From Prunus persica (Eukaryota; Streptophyta; Magnoliopsida; Rosales; Rosaceae): DNA of 64,000 bases. The translations under genes and the position numbers were made by a program. Under the pieces are notes generated by a model. That model saw nothing but the letters and a program-made list of their open reading frames with translations, was not told the origin of the DNA and made no database searches. The stretch is taken from NCBI RefSeq assembly GCF_000346465.2, contig NC_034015.1, forward strand, positions 5,555,789 through 5,619,788. Reading direction: 5' to 3'. Shown here piece after piece: positions 21,399 to 31,096 of this stretch (positions are counted from its first letter, which is position 1; every line of letters begins with the position of its first letter).

Positions 21399-21852
21399 CG
21401 TTGCTATTAAGAAACTCTCACACACTGCAGAGAACTGATACCCCACTTCCCCAAGTACTTGCAGACCGTCGGACCAGTCCCACATAGACTAGGAGAGTAA
21501 GAAAGAGGCTTGCCGTAACGTGGAAGCAAAGGCGGCGCACAAAACCCTAATCTGTTTCACAAAACCCTAACCTAGAGTGGAAGGGACTTTTTTATGTTAA
21601 AATGAAGGACAATACTACTAATTTTTTATCTTTCCCCCTGGTTGATTGACCCCAATTTTCCCCTTTGCTGATTGATTGTTTTATCCATTTCTCACGAACT
21701 CAATATTTCACTGCATATCATATCCCAATGTAAATATGCAAAATTTGCAATGTTTATGTGAAAATGGCATTCGATTCTGCTTAGTTCAATATCAATATCA
21801 ATTTCGAAGCTATTGTTATTGGTATAATGATAAGCCTATATTATATATATAT
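21399..21852. other. Upstream flank of the LINE ORF and AT-rich spacer
   Basis: 21399 to about 21600 is the probable 5' leader of the minus-strand LINE remnant. From 21600 it is AT-rich with no feature until a TATATA run that borders the next element. Confidence 0.4.
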
Positions 21853-22254
21853 ACAGTCCCCTTCTATTGAGGGATCCCTCAAATAATTTTATTTGAGGGA
21901 CGCCCTTTAGGGTACCTTACAATACTTTTCCCAATGATTCAAACATCTATTTTTTAGGTCTTCATTCATAGATCATCCTTACAAAAAATTAGACAAATCA
22001 GAAACCGTTTCAACATCCAATTGTGTCTTACAAAATCAATGAACACGGTGCTTCAAGAAAATACTAAAATTTCAATAACTCAATTGAGTGGTCAAATGAT
22101 ATCCGATTCAAGTAATTTTTTGTAGAGATGATCTTTGAATGAGTATCTACAAAATAGATGGTTTGGATTAGTGAAATACAATCCGGAGTGGGGCCTACAA
22201 TGGGTATCCCTCAAATAAGTTTATTTAAGGGATCCCTCAATGGAAGTTCTCTGT
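21853..22254. mobile_element. MITE with about 48-bp terminal inverted repeats
   Basis: The left end ACAGTCCCCTTCTATTGAGG and the right end, read on the opposite strand, ACAGAGAACTTCCATTGAGG share a long inverted repeat that continues through GGATCCCTCAAATAA-like sequence. The element is 402 bp and has no coding capacity. It sits in a TATATATA tract, so the target duplication length cannot be fixed and the superfamily (hAT or Mutator-like) is undecided. Confidence 0.8.
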
Positions 22255-22578
22255 ATATATATATATTATGCCTCCTTTGCTTATTTATTTGTTAAATTCC
22301 TTAGATTAAATTGGTTGTTTTAATTGGTTTTGTGAGATTTGTGAAAGAATTGTGAAATATGAGAAACTGAGGTAAAAAGGGGCAAGAAGATGAAGATTGG
22401 AGATTAATTAAAAAGAAGCCAAGTCATTCCTTTTGTTGCAAGGAGTGTTATCAAATTTCCTAGTTCAAGATGATTCAAGTCAAACAAGGAGAAATAAAGA
22501 AGACCTTATATTAGAAGACATCCTATTTTTTGAACCAATTGTAATTATACCTTAGATATGTAGGATTTCTAGGAGTAT

Positions 22579-22586
22579 TATAAATA
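22579..22586 (+). promoter_or_regulatory. TATA box in LTR-like sequence
   Basis: TATAAATA followed by GGGAG and, about 60 bp on, short CATATTCATATTCATAG direct repeats. The setting resembles a plant LTR promoter, but I could not define LTR ends. Confidence 0.3.
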
Positions 22587-23491
22587 GGGAGTTTCGGTCA
22601 TTGATCAAAGGATCCTTGATCATCTACCATCAAATTTCTACATATTCATATTCATAGCCGAAACACCCAAAGGAGAATACGAAGAGCTTGCGCAACCTTG
22701 GCATTCCATTTGGAGAAATCGGTGCCCTAGTGCTTTATCATCTTTTTCATCTTTTACATTATTTACTTAATCTCAAATTATTTTACTTGCTTAATTAGAT
22801 TTTAATAATCATAAATCTCTTATCATTTAATTCAAATATAATTAGAAATAAATGACTCTAGTATTTAATAGAATAACTTGATCCCTGTTGGAACAATACT
22901 CTATTTACTACTATACTAATTTGAGCAATATTGTCCACTTGCAGTTAAGCACATCACTTCACATTTTTCATGTATTGTTTTCCATTGTATTCCCACCTGC
23001 CCAATTCTACATTTTTACTTGGCTTTCTCCTACAAATTATCTTGCAATTTTGAATGGTTGTTTACTTTTTTTTTTTTTAAGAGAAAATGGTTGTGGTTTT
23101 GTAAGTTATGCGTTGGTTGTTAGAGTCATGAAGGAAGGATTAGAGTCATGAAGGATAAAGGAGATGAAAGTGCAGACACACATGTCAGGACAGAAATCTG
23201 GGCAGGTGCCCAATCAGGCAGGCACTCAGATGCCTGTGCTGCCCCAACATAATGGAAATTTCCTTCCCACATTACGTTCAATTATGCAAGAAAAGATGTA
23301 AGATGCATTTCCTTTGGTGTCATATCCTTATTTATAAGGATATTGAATTGCTTGTTATCATGTCGACTTCTTTATTCTTTGCTCATTTTCTTTCAAGTGT
23401 GCTATTCTTTGCTTTATGTGAAACAAGATTTGTGTCTTGCAAACCACAGATGAATTCTATGGGTGCAACAATATCTAGTATTTGAAGCCTT

Positions 23492-23493
<2 letters not shown>

Positions 23494-23534
<41 letters not shown>
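23494..23534. repeat. CT dinucleotide microsatellite
   Basis: About 20 uninterrupted CT units. Confidence 0.95.
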
Positions 23535-23537
<3 letters not shown>

Positions 23538-23830
23538 TCCGTATTTATGAAAATATTCCTGATTTCTTAACAATAAAAATTACATTTTTGTTTCTGTTGC
23601 TTCAGATCCAATAATGCATGATTAATTAGTTCTTTTATTTATTTGAAAGGAAAAACAAATTTTGGAGTTTTCTTTTGCTGTTTGTTTTTTAGTTCTCTCA
23701 TAATTGTATTTTTGTTGATTTAAATGCGGTATTCCGTGTTTTATGTTTGAGCATTGCTTACCTGAGTACTGATGTTATCATCTTGCTTTTCAGCTGTCAA
23801 ATTATACAGCAGTAGCAACATCCCCAGCCA

Positions 23831-23902
23831 ATGAGTGACACAAAGTTTAGGGAGATTGTTAAAAAATTGGATGAGAGTTTGTTGCGACATGCTCACAGAG
23901 AG
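23831..23902 (+). other. Exon-like short frame of unknown origin
   Basis: A TTGCTTTTCAG acceptor-like site lies about 40 bp upstream. ATG opens a 24-codon frame (MSDTKFREIVKKLDESLLRH...) that ends in phase at GAG followed by GTTTCT, a usable donor. It could be the first coding exon of a host gene or a captured fragment. I do not recognise the protein and see no following exon before the pararetrovirus. Confidence 0.25.
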
Positions 23903-24906
23903 GTTTCTCATTTTCTTTTCTATTTGTTTTTCTATTCACGTCTCTTTTAGCCTCTTTAAATAGATGTTGTTTCTCTCTTTTATCAGTCTTATTGCAGAAG
24001 GTTCTTACCTAGTATTATTCTTATTTACAAAATTTAGTAAAAAACCCAAAAGGAACAAGCTCCTCTCAAAAACACCCAAAATATTTTCAAAATGACAAAA
24101 AAGCCCCTTATCTTAAAACCCAATGACATGCAAATCCTAGGCTTTTCTCTCTTCCATAAAAGACCAAAGCAACATGTGAAGTCTTGTCTTTTTTTCAACA
24201 ACAGCGCAGTAACAGTGACCAGCAGCAGCACAGTAACATTGCCAGCAGCAACAGCAACAATGTAGCAGTCCATATTTTAAAGAGCTTTGTTTGTTTGTGC
24301 ATGTGAATCTGAAATAGTCATGTGAAATAGTTGGATTGTATAGAGTGTGCATGTGAAGTGCATATGAAGTGAAAAAGAGAGTTCAAAGAGGAGGTATCAG
24401 ATAGAGAGGCTCCTCCTCCCATCCTTAGCAAGAGAATAGAGGTCGGTGAAAATGGTGTACATAGTGGGAATAGAGGTCGGTGAAAATGGTGTACATAGTT
24501 TTGTAACTCCGAAGAAAGAAGTACAAAAACACTAGAGAAGAAAAAATCTCAATACTTCCTCCTTCAGTTTTCGATCAATAAAACTCCCTTTGTTCATATA
24601 TTTTCTCTTATCCACTTATTATACTTACTTACTCCAACCACTATTAATACTGTCGACCATTATTAATATCTCCGACCACTATTAATACTCGGTGATAACA
24701 GTAGTTCTAGCAACATAAGCAATTAAGTAAGTCCTTTTCTATTTTATTTATGGTTTTCTTAGTAGACTTCTTGTCCAAAACAAGGAAACACTTTTCATAA
24801 TTATGTTGTTATCTTGCTAAACTAACGATCAATACTTTGTTTGAGCACTTGGTCATGTTTGATAATTGCCATAACAATAATTGGATGTCTATCAGGGATC
24901 AGGGAA

Positions 24907-24922
24907 CCTCTGAATTCAGAGG
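24907..24922. repeat. Perfect 16-bp palindrome in the viral leader region
   Basis: CCTCTGAATTCAGAGG, 134 bp upstream of the primer site. It may belong to the leader secondary structure of the viral RNA; this is inference. Confidence 0.6.
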
Positions 24923-25055
24923 ACCTTTGAGTTCTACTCCATAGCCCTTTAAGTTGGCGTCTTTGCAGTTCCAAATTCTCGTTCCATGTGCTAGGCATGG
25001 TGTCTGGTTGTTATTTTGGCCTTTAGAAACCTTGACCGAGACCCTTGAAAAATAA

Positions 25056-25067
25056 TGGTATCAGAGC
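25056..25067 (+). other. tRNA-Met primer-binding site of the pararetrovirus
   Basis: TGGTATCAGAGC, the minus-strand priming site and conventional nucleotide 1 of badnavirus-like genomes. It lies about 150 bp before ORF1. Confidence 0.8.
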
Positions 25068-25218
25068 TTTAGTTTAGCACCTTAATAATATAGTTATACC
25101 AGTAAAATACCTTGAGGATAGAAGTCAATCAACACAACTGATAAAAATCAACGTTTTATAACCTGTTAAAATTTTGTTAATTACCAGAATCACCAGTTAA
25201 GAACAGTAAACCCTTTGC

Positions 25219-25990
25219 ATGTTTGGCCTTTGGTGGACACCTATTAGAATAAAAGAAAGGTTACATGAATTAAAAAGACAGAAAGTAGAATACCAAATAG
25301 AAATTAGGAATCCAGAAGAATTTATAAGATCACCAGACGTAGGTAATTATCCTAGAAGAAAATTAGAACAGAATAGTATAATAAGAAACCAGTACCATTT
25401 ACAAGTCTGTAAAGAATCTATAGAAGCTTTCCAAGAGCATTTAAGCATCTTAAAAGAAAAAGGTAGACTTAGATAAATTTTAATTATATGATAGATATCT
25501 TAATTTAGAAATCAGTGAACAACAAAAGAAAAAATTAACTCTAGATAATAATACATTAGTTTGTTATTTTCCACAAAAAGAACACAAACATCTATTACAT
25601 AACAGTAACAGTCCCTTAGAAAATAGTATTATTGACATTTTAATTAGTCAAGCAGAAAGTGTAAAATTTGAACATAATAAACATAATAGAATAATTCAAC
25701 AGTTACTAGAATATTTTCAGAAAAATTCCTTAAAAATAATTAGACAAAACTTAGACTATATAACATCTCAGTTAGAATATAAAAATAGAAATATCCAAAG
25801 ATTTCCTAGCAATAAAGAAATCAAAGACCTCATAGATCTTATAGATAGTAAGCGAAAACAAATAGAACTCCATTCATTAGAAATTATCGAGCAATTAAAA
25901 TTAGAAGTGCAAAAAATACAGTTAGTACAAAAAATATTAACTGAACAAGTAGAAAACTTACATAGTAAAATAGATAGACTTTTAGTTTAA
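25219..25990 (+). pseudogene. Pararetrovirus ORF1 (broken)
   Basis: ATG at 25219 opens a frame beginning MFGLWWTPIRIKERLHELK, which ends at 25476. From about 25485 another frame continues without stops to TAA at 25988-25990. The second part is rich in K, E, Q, I and L and looks coiled-coil. The break is at least one frame change near 25476. By position it corresponds to the small ORF1 protein of badnaviruses and tungroviruses, whose role is poorly defined. The stop overlaps the ATG of ORF2 as TAATG. Confidence 0.6.
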
Positions 25991-26321
25991 TGACATATTC
26001 TAAAATTAATAATAAATATATCAAAGCATTAGAAGAAGTTGATAAACTAGATAAAGAACCAGTAGGCCTTACAGACTTTACAACATCTGTAGTAAGTACT
26101 AATATTCCTATTAGACAAAATAACTTAATTATCCAATTAATTTTAAATCTAGCTAAAAAGTAGATCAATTAGAAGAACAAATAACATAAATTAATCAAGT
26201 AGTACACAATACCACTTCTACACTACCCAAAGACTTAGTTGATAAATTAGAAAATTTAACCTTAGGAAATAATCCTCATAGAAGAAAAGGTAGAATAAAT
26301 CCATTTCATAATAGTAAATGA
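25990..26321 (+). pseudogene. Pararetrovirus ORF2 (frameshifted)
   Basis: Starts ATGACATATTC overlapping the ORF1 stop and ends in TGA at 26319-26321, overlapping the ORF3 start as ATGA. A frame change near 26160 and a later in-frame stop break it. The segment KKVDQLEEQIT-like is coiled-coil, and the C-terminus is basic. In badnaviruses ORF2 is a small virion-associated, nucleic-acid-binding protein with these properties, so the assignment rests on position and character. Confidence 0.55.
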
Positions 26322-28262
26322 AACTCTTTAGAAAAGGAAAAGAAATAGTTAGAACAAAAGATATATACCCTAGTGAACAAGAAGCACAAGAATTCCTTAG
26401 AAAAAGCTTTGAAAAATCTCAGAAAAATAAATATAATTTATATCAATTAGGAAGATTTGAAAATAGACATAGTATTGTAAGCAACATCAGTCAACATGAA
26501 GTAAGTTGTATAGATAAAGAAGTAACTCTCAATTTACTTAGTAACACAGCAATAGAACATCTTAAAAAATTATACTATCAACAAATTCATATAGGAACAA
26601 TTATGATAGGAATAGCTGGACTCGCTAGAGCACAAGTAGAAACTAAAGCACTAGTATACATATATGATGACAGATGAGACAACCATCAGCAAGCAGCTAT
26701 AACTACAGCAGAAGTAGATCTTAGCACAAATTTAGCAGTTATAGAGTGTATTCCTAATTATGTCATAAATATTAGAGAATTTAGTAAACATATAAAAATT
26801 AGCATAAGAACAAAAAATTATAATATGAAAGGTGAGTATAAAAATTTAAGCATCAGTCTTGTGTATGTAGGAAAAATTTTAGATAGTTATAATTACAAAT
26901 TTAATGTAGAATTTCAAAATTTAATACAAATTTTTGGTAGTAAACATGTTAATATGATAGAGGTAAAACTAGTAAATAATAGTTTTTTAGAAGGAACATA
27001 ATGGATTTTACCCAGTAACAAAAAATAAACAACCCGATAAAGCACAAATTTTTGAAAATCGTATAGGTGAAGCAATAGTAAGTTTTACTAATTATAAACA
27101 AATAAATGATATAGAAGACTTAGAAAGTGAATTAGAAGAAGAAATGCATATGACATTTGATAACTTAGAAATAAATATGATTGAACATAATTTTGATAAT
27201 ATAGTTGATAAACTTATAGATGACATAGATAATTAGATGAAGAAGAATATATAGGAAAATATAAAACTTATGATTTAGGATTACATAGATTATCAGATAA
27301 AAAAATGAATGATTTAATTTTAAATATAGGATTAGAATATATTTTAGAAGAAAAAGAGTATCAAAATATGGTAATTGAAATAGAATGCATGCCTGTAGAA
27401 GATCAGTATAGTTCAACTGGACCATCTGTAGCCCCTGCAAGTAGAACAGACCAGCAAAATCTTAGGCAAACTAATGAACCATATAGAGAAAATAATGAAG
27501 AAACCGGTAGAAATGCTTTCCAACAAGAAACATTTGGAATAAGAAAAAATAGAATCCCTTATAAAGGAATTGAACAAATTAGTTTAGCAAGAAATATATT
27601 AAATTTAGATCATGTAGACCCACAAGGTTGGGAAAAAACTATAGAAAGATACGAAAAAGGATGTGTACATGCAACATTAATGTTAGATTTTAGTAATAAT
27701 AAAGATATGTTAGATTACTTTGAACATACTTTAGATGAAATGGTTTTTGATTATTTTCAAGCATGGAAAATTAAAAATCCAAAAGAACATCAAGCAATAA
27801 AAGAAATGTTTAATATAGATGCTTTTGTTAAATTAATCAAATATGAGTTTTTAGATCATAATAGAGTAGATGGTAGGAATGAACAAGAACAAATTAGAGC
27901 GATAAGAAATATAGAACAACTACAAATTTGTGATTTACAATATATTTTTGAATATACTTCAGACTTTTTCAAGTATTTAGGTAGAATAGGTAGAATTGAT
28001 GATCTTAATTTGTTATATAATTATATGACAAAAATTAAAGGACCAATAGGAGAAACAATTTGGAATGCACGGCAAAAACGCCCTAGGGAATTAGATGTAT
28101 CCATAGGAGCAAGAATACAACATGTATATGATATATTACGATCAGAATGCAGTCAAATAAAAGCAAAAAGACAAATTAGAAAATAATTTTACATGAGTTG
28201 TAAAAACATAGATTTACCTAAACAATATGGATGTCATAAAAAATTTAAGCAAAAGAAGCCAT
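26318..28262 (+). pseudogene. Pararetrovirus ORF3 polyprotein, movement and coat protein regions (broken)
   Basis: The first part (26318 to about 27000) has the pattern of a caulimovirid movement protein of the 30K type, including NISQHEVSCIDKEVTLNLLS and LARAQVETKALVYIYDDR; it would act at plasmodesmata. TGA at 26675-26677 interrupts it, and further frame changes lie near 26998 and 27235. From 27305 to 28186 an open frame of 293 residues covers the coat protein core (ERYEKGCVHATLMLDF, EYTSDFFKYLGRIGRIDDLN). A stop at 28184-28186 and the CACTA insertion end it. The remainder lies at 41626-42469. Confidence 0.7.
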
Positions 28263-29269
28263 CACTACTACAAAAAGTGAAAAAGACGACCAGAAAACAA
28301 CAACGGTCTAAGTGAAAACCGTCGTGGTTTTTAAAAAGACGACGGTTCTAAAAACACCGTCGTATAATACCACCTTAGACAACTAAAAATGGAGATTCAA
28401 ATGGCTGTTCAAAAACAACGACGTACCTAATTAAAAAACCGACGTCTATTTGAAACAGATTTCCGCAGTGTAAAATCAAAGCCAACAAAGAACGGCAGAA
28501 GTTATGAATCGACCGACGTAGAAAGTAAAGACGACGATTTCAATAAAAGCCGCCGTTTTTACTCATAAAATAACACGACAAAATTTTCGTATAAGACGCC
28601 GTATAATTACAAACAAATCGACGGCCTTAAAATACAAAATGTCGCCGTATTAAATTAATTTACAACGACGGAAAATATAAATATATCGACGTTATTCTCG
28701 TATAGTTCTACGACGTTATCTTTAAATCGTACTATAAAATTTAACGTCGTATTTATTAATTTTATACGTCGTACCTTTAATTTAAACCGTCGTCTTAATA
28801 AGAATTTTTGTTAACAATTTTTTCCTTTATTTTCTTATCCTACGTCGGTAGATCTACTTAATGACAAGAATTGAAATCTGTCATCCAAAAAAGAAACTTT
28901 ACATAATCCAGAACATTAATTTCCTTCATTTTAAATTTCCTCCGGAAAAAAAACTCTATTTATAACGCACTGTAATTGAAAAATAAACTGAAAGGTCACG
29001 GGAAAAAAATTTCTATTCATAATTTAACAATTCAAATCCACGTCGGTTATATTAAACCTAACGACGTTAAATGAAAAGATTCCACGTCGCAAAACAAATA
29101 TTGCGTCGTGTTAGTTTATGGTTTCTTTAATAGTTTCAGTTTCTTTAACAGTTTGGTCCTTTATCTTTCTGCAGGACTTGTATAGTTCAAAGCATTGACT
29201 TGTATAGTTCAGAGTATAGTTCAAAGCACTGATTCGATTGCTCATGCTTTATCGCATTCATGAAGCCAT
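28263..29269 (+). repeat. Left terminal and subterminal region of CACTA copy 2
   Basis: Closely matches 1479-2090 in copy 1. Dense ACGACGG, CCGTCGT and TACGTCG words in both orientations; no gene. Near 29145-29230 the words TTGTATAGTTCAAAGCA and TATAGTTCAGAG are repeated, a small scramble next to the captured gene fragment. Confidence 0.7.
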
Positions 29270-29597
29270 TTCTATTCTTTATCGCATTCTTGAAACCCGT
29301 CTTCTTCTTCTGAAGCTCTACGGATAAAGCAAGAGGCTATCACAAATCTGACGGATCTTCTTAGCCAAGAAAATCAAGCAGAGGATCAGGCACATCTGAT
29401 CTTCAGATTTCCCTGAAAAGCGAATTTTCCTTCGACAGCAAGTGGAGGCCAGGCTTGCATCTCTTTTGATGGAAAGCAAGGAGTATTCAGAAGCACTAAA
29501 TGTCCTATCAGGCTTGATCAAGGAAGTGAGAAGGCTAGTTGACAAGCTTCTTCTTGTGGACATAGATTTGATGCGAGTAAGCTCAATTTCTCTTTGA
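29270..29597 (+). pseudogene. RPN6: Captured RPN6 (PSMD11) fragment in CACTA copy 2
   Basis: The same fragment as in copy 1: the ALRIKxEAIT and DLLxQENQAED block (here ALRIKQEAIT, DLLSQENQAED), then EKRIFLRQQVEARLASLLME and SGLIKEV. The start region carrying MSSSYLPETTDSL in copy 1 is rearranged here, with TTTATCGCATTC repeated. Being in both copies at the same place, the capture predates their separation. Confidence 0.8.
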
Positions 29598-30100
29598 GAA
29601 AGACATCCAAATTACTGTCTTTGAGATGTAAGAGACAGTGTCTCTGAGAGAGGAAGAACTTGGAACCCTAAATGTAAACCGAAAATGAATGAAAGCGACA
29701 AATTTATAGAATAAATTTTTAAAACCAACGGCGGTCCTTACAAAAAAACCGCCGTTTAAATTTTAAAATCAACGTCGTTATGACCGACGTATATTACATA
29801 AATTCACGTCGGTACATTAATAAAACCGACGTGTTAAATGATCTACCATGACGCGAGTTATTACTTATGTACTTTAATTTTTGAGTTTACTACGACGGTA
29901 CCTACAACACTACTGTCGTACTTATTTACCACGTCCGAAGTTAAACGTACTGTCGTATTTTGTAATTTATACGTCGTAGTTATATGTAACCGCCGTATTA
30001 TTTTTTGAAATGGTTTTATATGTAAGCAACTTTTCGTGTACCTGTCTTACACATGCACTGTTTCCAAACCTGATTAAAAATTTCAATCTCCCAGAGAAAA
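29598..30100. other. CGTCG-rich non-coding region of copy 2
   Basis: Collinear with 2921-3759 of copy 1 but without its local duplication. No gene seen. Confidence 0.5.
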
Positions 30101-30233
30101 CTTTTAGACTTTTTTCCTTGTCAGAGCACTTTCAGAGTATCTCATCGTCTTCCTCTCGTCTTCTTCGTCGTCTCTGAACTTAAACATCGATCGTCTTCCT
30201 CTTGCTTTCATTGCACGCAAAAGGTAAGCTTTC
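30101..30233 (+). other. Probable 5' untranslated exon of the copy 2 fusion gene
   Basis: Pyrimidine-rich stretch ending GCACGCAAAAG before GTAAGC, conserved with 3760-3893 in copy 1. Confidence 0.5.
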
Positions 30234-30523
30234 ATTTTCACTATTTTGGTTGCTGTTTTGCATGCTCATACGTTTTTTGTTTGAAAAATCTTTTTACCTT
30301 TTTTCTGGCCAAAATCATTTTACTTCTTTCCAAGTTCGAAAAAATATACAGACAAAGAGGGAAAGTTTCCAACTTTGAAGACAACTACCTCAACTAAATA
30401 AGACGACGGTAGCTTCTTATTTACGTGGTTAAATATGTAGACCACGACGGTTCGTCAGTCGTTCTAGTGTCGTCTGAAAATTGACAAAGTTGTTTTTAAA
30501 ATTATAGTCTTTTTTTTATTTGC

Positions 30524-30790
30524 TTGTTTAATTGCAGGTTTTATTTCTCTGAACAATGGTTTTTGTTTTTCCCTAATTTGATAAAATATAAAGAAAAAGA
30601 AATTAGGGTTGGTATCTAATATAGACGACAGTATCTTATTGTTTTACGTCGTGTGAATGTTAATACCACGACGTCATATTAAAATACCGTCGTCTATATA
30701 AGATTCCAAAACTTTCTTTCTTGGCCTTGTATTTTATCAAATTAGAAAACAAAAACCATGGTTCAGAAAAATCAAATCTGCAATCAAACA
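30524..30790. repeat. Inverted repeat in the leader intron of copy 2
   Basis: 30524-30590 reappears reverse-complemented at 30730-30790 (for example TTGATAAAATA against TATTTTATCAA), with about 140 bp between. Copy 1 lacks the second arm. A transcript could fold into a hairpin of some 60 bp. Confidence 0.75.
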
Positions 30791-31096
30791 TTCACAGAGA
30801 AAGAAAGAAGGGTTTTGGATCCTTATATAGACGACGGTATATTACTACTGACGTCGTGTGAACATCAATACCACGACGTTATATAAATATTCCGTCGTTT
30901 ATAGTTAATTATTACGTCGTTTGTAGTTAATTATTTCGTCGTTGTTTAATTACCTTGGTTTTAAACATTTATTACGTCTGATATTATTTCATTGCGTCGT
31001 TTAAAATCATATCATACGTCGTCTTTTATTAATAACCGTCGTTTGTGTTCTTAATCTTTTCTTGAAATATTTTCACTTGCAGTTTTGTCTGTAAAA

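Larger units (their letters stand above)
22255..24539. other. Long non-coding region with minor features
   Basis: No gene is supported. A TATAAATA box at 22579-22586 lies in LTR-like sequence. There is a CT microsatellite (23494-23534), a small exon-like frame (23831-23902), and a CAG/CAA-rich patch (about 24197-24262). The string GAGGTCGGTGAAAATGGTGT occurs twice near 24440 and 24474. Confidence 0.45.
24540..28262 (+). mobile_element. Endogenous pararetrovirus, badnavirus-like (5' part)
   Basis: Order of parts: leader-like region, tRNA-Met primer site (25056-25067), ORF1, ORF2, then a polyprotein ORF3 beginning with movement and coat protein regions. Stop and start codons of successive ORFs overlap, as in Badnavirus and Tungrovirus of Caulimoviridae. 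The plus strand is A-rich. The left border is uncertain. The copy is broken by several frameshifts and stops and by CACTA copy 2, which entered at 28262; viral sequence resumes at 41626. It is an old, non-functional genomic copy. Confidence 0.8.
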
